Positions 59,259 through 64,000 of a DNA stretch of 64,000 nucleotides are shown piece by piece. The stretch covers positions 32,340,380-32,404,379 of the forward strand of contig CM046303.1 of assembly GCA_025267735.1 (NCBI GenBank). Reading direction: 5' to 3'. A program made the position numbers and the translations under genes. Under the pieces are notes generated by a model. That model made no database searches, was not told the origin of the DNA, and saw only the letters and a list, made by a program, of their open reading frames with translations. Origin of the DNA: Mactra quadrangularis. Its lineage: Eukaryota; Mollusca; Bivalvia; Venerida; Mactridae. Each line of letters begins with the position of its first letter. Position 1 is the stretch's first letter.

Positions 59259-60130
59259 ATGGCCTTGTCACACAACAAGAACTTAACTGGAGCGTTCCTG
59301 GAGTGGTGAAAAAAGTTCATCACCGTCCATTTCTGTTCAAGAAAAGTTGGCCCCCGTTTAGGCAACGCCGTGTACGCTCGGCCACCGCTTATGGTCCCTC
59401 CGACCGCTCCGAATGTTTTGAACTGCACAAAACATTGCGAGCGGAGAGTTGCGGAAATTTTCCGCTGCGGCAAAGTTAAATCCCGCTCCAACCACGCCCA
59501 GTCAAAGTTTGGCACTGCTAGACGCAAGTCCGTAGACGCTTTGGACCGCTAGGCCAACGCAGAAATCGTAATCACAGGACCACCGTTGCTTTAATAGCTT
59601 TGCCCGGACGGTTATTTAACGTTGCATACACTTTGGTGGAGCGGTTATAAGTGTTTTACGAGCGGGCACGGGATTGCTTGAACGTTGTCGGGCGTTGATT
59701 CATCGATTTATTTCGGTGATGAACTTTGGTTTGGCCTTGGTGTGGAGGTGTCGGAGCGGGACAAGAACTAGGCTATAAATTCGAGGAGAAGTGAACCAGA
59801 AGCCCATTTGGATGGGCACATTCAGATCCGATTCAAATCGATCCGTTTAGTTCCGTAGTCAAAGCGATACGCCGCTAAACCAACTTTGAACTCCCGCCGA
59901 GCTGAACGCCGCTCTATCAACGCACGCGTCACCGCTAAACCAACACTCACTACCGTTCCTTACTGTTAAGCCATCGCTATAGCAACACCGGCTGCAGCGG
60001 CGAACCGCTAAGACAACGCTCGTGTTTTCGATTTTTTCACATTTTGTGCGCGGTGGTGATCATTGTCGAAATTCGGTTCCCTCTCCCTGCCGTTCAAGGA
60101 ACAAAGTTCCGGCGGTGTTACCGGGCCTTT
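59259..60130. mobile_element. GC-rich non-autonomous DNA transposon-like block, ~870 bp
   Basis: It stands out from AT-rich flanks by its high GC and CpG content. The left end AATGGCCTTGTCACACAACA and the right end in reverse complement (AAAGGCCCGGTAACACCGCC) form a diverged terminal inverted repeat that continues through GGAACTT / AGAACTT words. The inside repeats CCGCTAAACCAAC-type words many times on both strands (59875-60020). The minus frame at 59201-59527 straddles the boundary and is a by-product. The superfamily is not certain. Confidence 0.75.
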
Positions 60131-61214
60131 TGACTTGACATAGGGTCTTATATGATAAGTTGGTTAGGTAATCTTAACGTTAAACTGATTACAAGAATGG
60201 AAATTGTACACACTTGCATTTACTGCCTGTTTTGATCTTTTTCTTAATTCAGAAGAAATAACAAGTTACGGAACTAGTTGACCATATAGCTAAAAATGTT
60301 GATTTGTATTTATTTTGTGGCAGTTTTTCCCCACTTTTTCTCTGTGCTAACAAGTTGCTTTAAGAATACTCATCACGAGATACAATGACATACTTAAAGT
60401 TATTATGCCCAAAAGCAATGACTCTATTTCATCTTCATATTTGTTTTGAATCACAAAAGTCAAGGCAATTGCTCAATTTCGAGTTAAATTGCAACCAATA
60501 GGAAGTGTGTATGTTTGTATAGGAACTACTATCAGCTGATATTTTGTAAAAAATAATAACTTGTAGCTCGTAACTCATAACTATAAGATTCGAGGAATCG
60601 TATCAATCTTCTCGACACATAATCTATATCATTTGACATCTTCTCCACACAAACATGTTTGCTAACATAGGAGAAAACAAATTCAATATTGCAACAATGT
60701 ATTTTGTGAGTGAATTGATGTCCATTATTGTTGAACTCTCCACATTCAGAGAACCTTATGTAATAACAACACGAATAGAAAACTTGATGTAGCTAGAATA
60801 CTGTGAACCTTGGTGAATCATGTTAAAACATTATATTACTTAAAGGTACTAGTTCACATATTTGGCTAAGATTTTTCTGTATTTTTAAAACACCATTCAT
60901 TGTTTGTAATTGTGTCAAAGATCATAATTATTAATATTTTAAGACAAACTGACCAATAGACTGCAAGAAATATACAATTCAAGTAACAAAAATACACTCA
61001 AATTGTCTATACCGTGACATACGGGGTAGATTTTTATTACTTGAAACGCCATCATTTGTAGTTGTATGTCATTTTGCACAAATATTTTCAGTATCAAATC
61101 ACTAGTTTCCTGCTTCAAAAATGTTTCCGTACAATTTTGATAGTTTCTGAAAAAGCTGATATTTTAGGTGAAATCTGTGAATGAGTACCTTTAAAACAAG
61201 AAATATATTTAAAG
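60131..61214. other. Intronic stretch without clear features
   Basis: Nothing recognised. Confidence 0.45.
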
Positions 61215-61532
61215 AGATATCCGGCGCTATGCAGGGTTCATTTTCTTTGAAGTATAAATAATCATATTCGCTGCGCAATCATACCGCCAGGAGCGTACCA
61301 CGGCATACATAATGTATAATCAATAGTGAGTCAACTTTTATGCACATAGCATATAGTCAGCAACTACAGTCCGCGCTACGCACCTGTTTATCACAAATAA
61401 CCAATGGTACAATATGACTTTTCCATATCTCTATACTGGAAGGGAATTTCATTGAACAAACAGGTATGGTAGAGCAAAATGTATTGGTTAAAATATAGGT
61501 CAAAAGTTTGCTTAGACAGCTGTGCCGAAAAA
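61215..61532 (+). repeat. Dispersed repeat C, copy 3
   Basis: The best preserved copy by eye. It starts GATATCCGGCGCTATGCAGG and ends TTAGACAGCTGTGCCGAAAA. It shares CACCTGTTTATCACAAATAA and CCAATGGTA with copy 1. Confidence 0.88.
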
Positions 61533-62499
61533 GAACGTATCATATAACATGCTATTCACTATACATGTACCCATTTTACAATCTCCTTTGGTCAAGATAA
61601 CACCTTATCGACACTTCATTCGTAGATCTATTAGGGGGTCTTACATTTTATTTTGCATATAAGGCGAATGAACACAACTGCATTCATAGTTCATAATATT
61701 AGGCTAAGCTCTTGGTAAAGTAATTTTGTTCATGAGCCGTCTGAACTAAATAATGGTTATTTTATAGTTTTGATAACAAGATACCCATGTTTCACCATTT
61801 TTATGTTGTTTCAATCTTTCAGTGCAAATTATAATAATCATTATGCCTAATGTTATTATAATGCGCATCATTGTATCCCTGAACTAATATGGAAAATATT
61901 TTCTTCATTGGAACCACGTAGTTTTGTACGAAAATTTGCTAAGCAAAAAGTTATAAGCTGTATCTATTCATGCATTAGTTTGGTTTGATTCGTTTAATTG
62001 AAATGCAATTTTAATGGAAACATTTACTCATCCATTTAAGATGTTCATTAAGTGTTTTGCATCAATGCGCTTCTATTTTAAATATTGGTCCACATCAGTG
62101 ATTTACATCTCGTATTGACCTAATTGACTTTTGTTTTGTTCTGTCATGTTGGGCTTAGGGAATGTGCGTTTTGTAATACCTAAAAAGTTGACTTGTACAT
62201 TCTTCGGTTTTCGATTAGCATGAATGTTATTTAAAAGCATGATCATTTAAAAAATGTAAAATGTTTTGAATAATTGCTGCAGGTCGAATAAAAGGTGTTA
62301 TAATTGATTTGCCTACAAATAAGGAGAATAAGGTGATATGCAGACATTGTTTAAATGATTTTAACAGACCCCTTTGATATTCAACATTAAATTTTGTATG
62401 TGATGATCTGTCAATGAAATAGATCTTAACTTATTTAAATATTTCAAAAAGATGTTACGTTTCACATCGCGTATTGGTTTTTAATAGAACAGGCCAAGT
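61533..62499. other. Intronic stretch without clear features
   Basis: Nothing recognised. Confidence 0.45.
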
Positions 62500-62851
62500 T
62501 AAACTTTATATTCGAATTCCTAATGCTACAGTCTCATGAACATAAAAATAGCCGGGTGCCGTGCGATCAAGCTCCGCAAGGACCCGTACGAACTCTTGCG
62601 CACCCGTACGGACTGTTACGTTTTTACCAGGGTCCGTGAGATGAGCCCAGAATACACGTATCAGTTTCAGAGTCAAATTGGAACAAAATAGTGGCCGAGT
62701 ATGGATTAAACTTACATATCTTCCAGCTACGGCTCCGTAAGGGTGTGTTGTTTTGTGCCATGTGCGTACCGTCTCCCTAATACTCAAGTTTTCCCACGGC
62801 CTACGACTGTCTCGCGTACGGACCGCAACAAGCCACGATTTAATAGGACTA
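62500..62851 (-). repeat. Dispersed GC-rich repeat, copy 2 (CCGTACGG-rich), minus strand
   Basis: Reverse-complement partner of 34896-35285. Here the minus frame 62506-62787 (93 codons) is continuous over the segment where copy 1 has a frame break. It encodes TVRTWHKTTHPYGAVAGRY and AHLTDPGKNVTVRTG, in common with copy 1. No known family is recognised. It may be a non-autonomous element whose frame is accidental. Confidence 0.85.
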
Positions 62852-63059
62852 AAGCATTACATAAATAACTTGTAGTTGGTTGATGACTCTAGTACATGTA
62901 TGTTTGGTATTTTGGTATTGTATTTGTACACAAAATATCAAGAACTGTTTAGATGATCTCATTTTATTGGCGCTATTCAGTGCTTTAAAGTTTACAACAT
63001 TCTGTTTGAACAAAAGCTTTGACCATTACCACGTATATAATATATACTTTCTGTTTCAG

Positions 63060-63200
63060 TGACAATGCGCCGATCTACCTGGTTTCCACTTTCAAGTTTA
63101 GTTATATTGTTAATAGCAGGAACTATATGTTTTGTTGGTCATTGTGAATCAGGAAGGAAAAATCTAACATTTGTTAGTGGTATACTTTTTGTATTAGCAG
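63060..63200 (+). CDS. CACNG5/7-like: Calcium channel gamma subunit (TARP)-like gene, internal exon encoding TM2 to start of TM3
   Basis: This 141-bp exon is bounded by acceptor TACTTTCTGTTTCAG and donor GTGAGT, phase 1 at both sides. Joined to the previous exon it reads L-TMRRSTWFPLSS, then LVILLIAGTICFVGH, CESGRKN and LTFVSGILFVLAG. The RR-x-x-x-x-FP entry to TM2, the GH after TM2, and FVSGI-F-x-L-[SA]-G at the start of TM3 match the gamma-5/gamma-7 branch. Stargazin-type members have a similar pattern with SAGIFFVSAG. From memory, vertebrate CACNG genes have a 141-bp exon at this place. TM2 spans about residues 9-28 of the exon. The last exon (rest of TM3, TM4, cytoplasmic tail) must lie beyond 64000. 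The frame at 63059-63283 is this exon read through its donor. Family confidence is high; subgroup moderate. Confidence 0.93.
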
Positions 63201-64000
63201 GTGAGTGTTTTACTTTTATTTTCCTATTTGCATTCAAATTCACCTGTTGTTCTAACCTTAATAATGACCTTATACATAGGTAATAGAAGGGAACTTACCG
63301 ACTCCCTAGAAGAAGAGTTTCTTAACATTAACACCAGCCTTCGTTGTAAGCATTCTTTTTATCTTTTAATGTAATAATTGCTTAACCCTTGGCGATCCCA
63401 TAATGCATCACTCTTCTGGTCATGCTTCATTTAACTGGAACATCTAAACATTTAAAATGGAACCAAAAGCGTTATAATAACGTATGATTAAGTGCTATAA
63501 TATAAGGGTGTAACAATACGGTAGAACCCGTATTGCAATATATTGCAATATGCAAAACCCGTATTGCAATAAATTGCAATACGTACCGGTTATTTTGCAT
63601 AAACATGCAATGTATGACTTAATGCATGTGCATAGTCTTGTTTGAATCAACATAATTACAAAAACCGGTTCGAGGAAACTTAAACCGGTTAAAAACCGTC
63701 AGAAATCGTATTGCAATATTAACCGGTATATCGGTTAACCGTTACACCCCTACTATATGATAGCTCGGGATTTGCTGGCGCCTTTAGACACGCCTATCTT
63801 ATGACATTACTGTTACAATTTGGGATATTATGCAGTATTTGTTTCAGCTTTATATAACACATGACTGTTGTATTTTACAAGGATGTATTGCTAAGTACTG
63901 TTAGATTTCCAGGAATTCGGCTTGACTATGAATTATCTAAGTATTAAAAAGTTAAATGAGAACTACAACTGTATATGTGAACTATTATGTCAATTCATTT
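63201..64000 (+). other. Start of the next intron of the gamma-subunit gene
   Basis: It begins with a canonical donor GTGAGT. Apart from the hAT-like MITE at 63503-63752, nothing is recognised. The intron does not end within the window. Confidence 0.75.
63503..63752. mobile_element. hAT-like MITE, 250 bp
   Basis: The left end TAAGGGTGTAACAATACGG and the inverted right end TAGGGGTGTAACGGTTAACC are of the TAGGGGTGTAAC type known from hAT elements. The flanking 8-mers CTATAATA (63495-63502) and CTATATGA (63753-63760) agree at six of eight positions. The interior repeats CCGTATTGCAATA and AAACCGGTT words, as in the longer element at 28619-29452. It has no coding capacity. Confidence 0.85.

Larger units (their letters stand above)
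53787..63059 (+). other. Intron of the gamma-subunit gene (9,273 bp)
   Basis: GT at 53787-53788 and AG at 63058-63059, phase 1. It is filled with repeats: three copies of one dispersed repeat, a polypyrimidine tract, a 19-bp minisatellite, a GC-rich transposon-like block and one copy of the CCGTACGG-rich repeat. No further exon is recognised in it. Confidence 0.85.

Noticed and set aside
53787..63059. Additional coding exons in the intron, for example at 54380-54690
   Set aside because: The flanking exons already join in phase into a continuous family-consistent peptide, and no acceptor/donor pair in phase 1 is evident.
1..64000. CRISPR arrays, bacterial operons, rRNA or prophage
   Set aside because: The splice sites, SINEs, MITEs and lack of long open frames show nuclear eukaryotic DNA; the tandem arrays have no spacer structure.

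Overview
This is a eukaryotic, AT-rich (roughly two-thirds A+T by eye), intron and repeat-dominated window. Its repeats point to a bivalve mollusc: several tRNA-headed SINE families share a tail of the type TACGGCGTTAAATCCAACAAA, many short inverted-repeat transposons (MITEs) are present, and one dispersed repeat contains a TCCGTCGTCCGTC motif that I associate with bivalve genomes. The species cannot be named from the sequence.

The only protein-coding sequence I can support is two plus-strand exons of one gene near the right end, at 53694-53786 and 63060-63200. They have canonical splice sites, compatible phases and a joined reading frame. The frame matches the claudin-like voltage-dependent calcium channel gamma subunit / TARP family, closest to the gamma-5/gamma-7 branch. 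The exons encode the end of the first extracellular loop, TM2, the intracellular turn and the start of TM3. The first exon (TM1) and the last exon (rest of TM3, TM4 and the C-terminal tail) were not found; they probably lie outside the window. The left 53 kb may be the long first intron or intergenic DNA.

Layout: 1-11.9 kb is mostly plain AT-rich DNA with one decayed Tc1/mariner-like MITE, a 40-bp tandem repeat (2.7-3.1 kb) and a SINE at 4.0 kb. A 790-bp tandem repeat with about 4.6 units fills 11.9-15.6 kb. From 17 to 25 kb there are SINEs, a 32-bp terminal inverted-repeat element and microsatellites. From 26.7 to 36 kb the window is dense in mobile DNA: a MITE inside another MITE, a hAT-like element with target duplication, a Tc1/mariner MITE, a perfect-looking hairpin split by another MITE, a ~300-bp-armed inverted repeat, and a SINE inside a SINE. 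From 37.4 to 39.4 kb the 13-mer AAATTTCCGTTAC recurs six times exactly and twice with changes. From 41 to 53 kb there are a 270-bp direct duplication, a small MITE, more SINEs and a 1-kb tandem duplication that carries a SINE. The 9.3-kb intron between the two exons holds a polypyrimidine tract, a 1.85-kb array of 19-bp repeats with a higher-order period of 361 bp, an ~870-bp GC-rich transposon-like block and three copies of one dispersed repeat. A hAT-like MITE lies in the next intron.

Almost all other open reading frames of 60-140 codons are chance frames or run through repeats. I found no rRNA, functional tRNA, CRISPR or prokaryotic feature.
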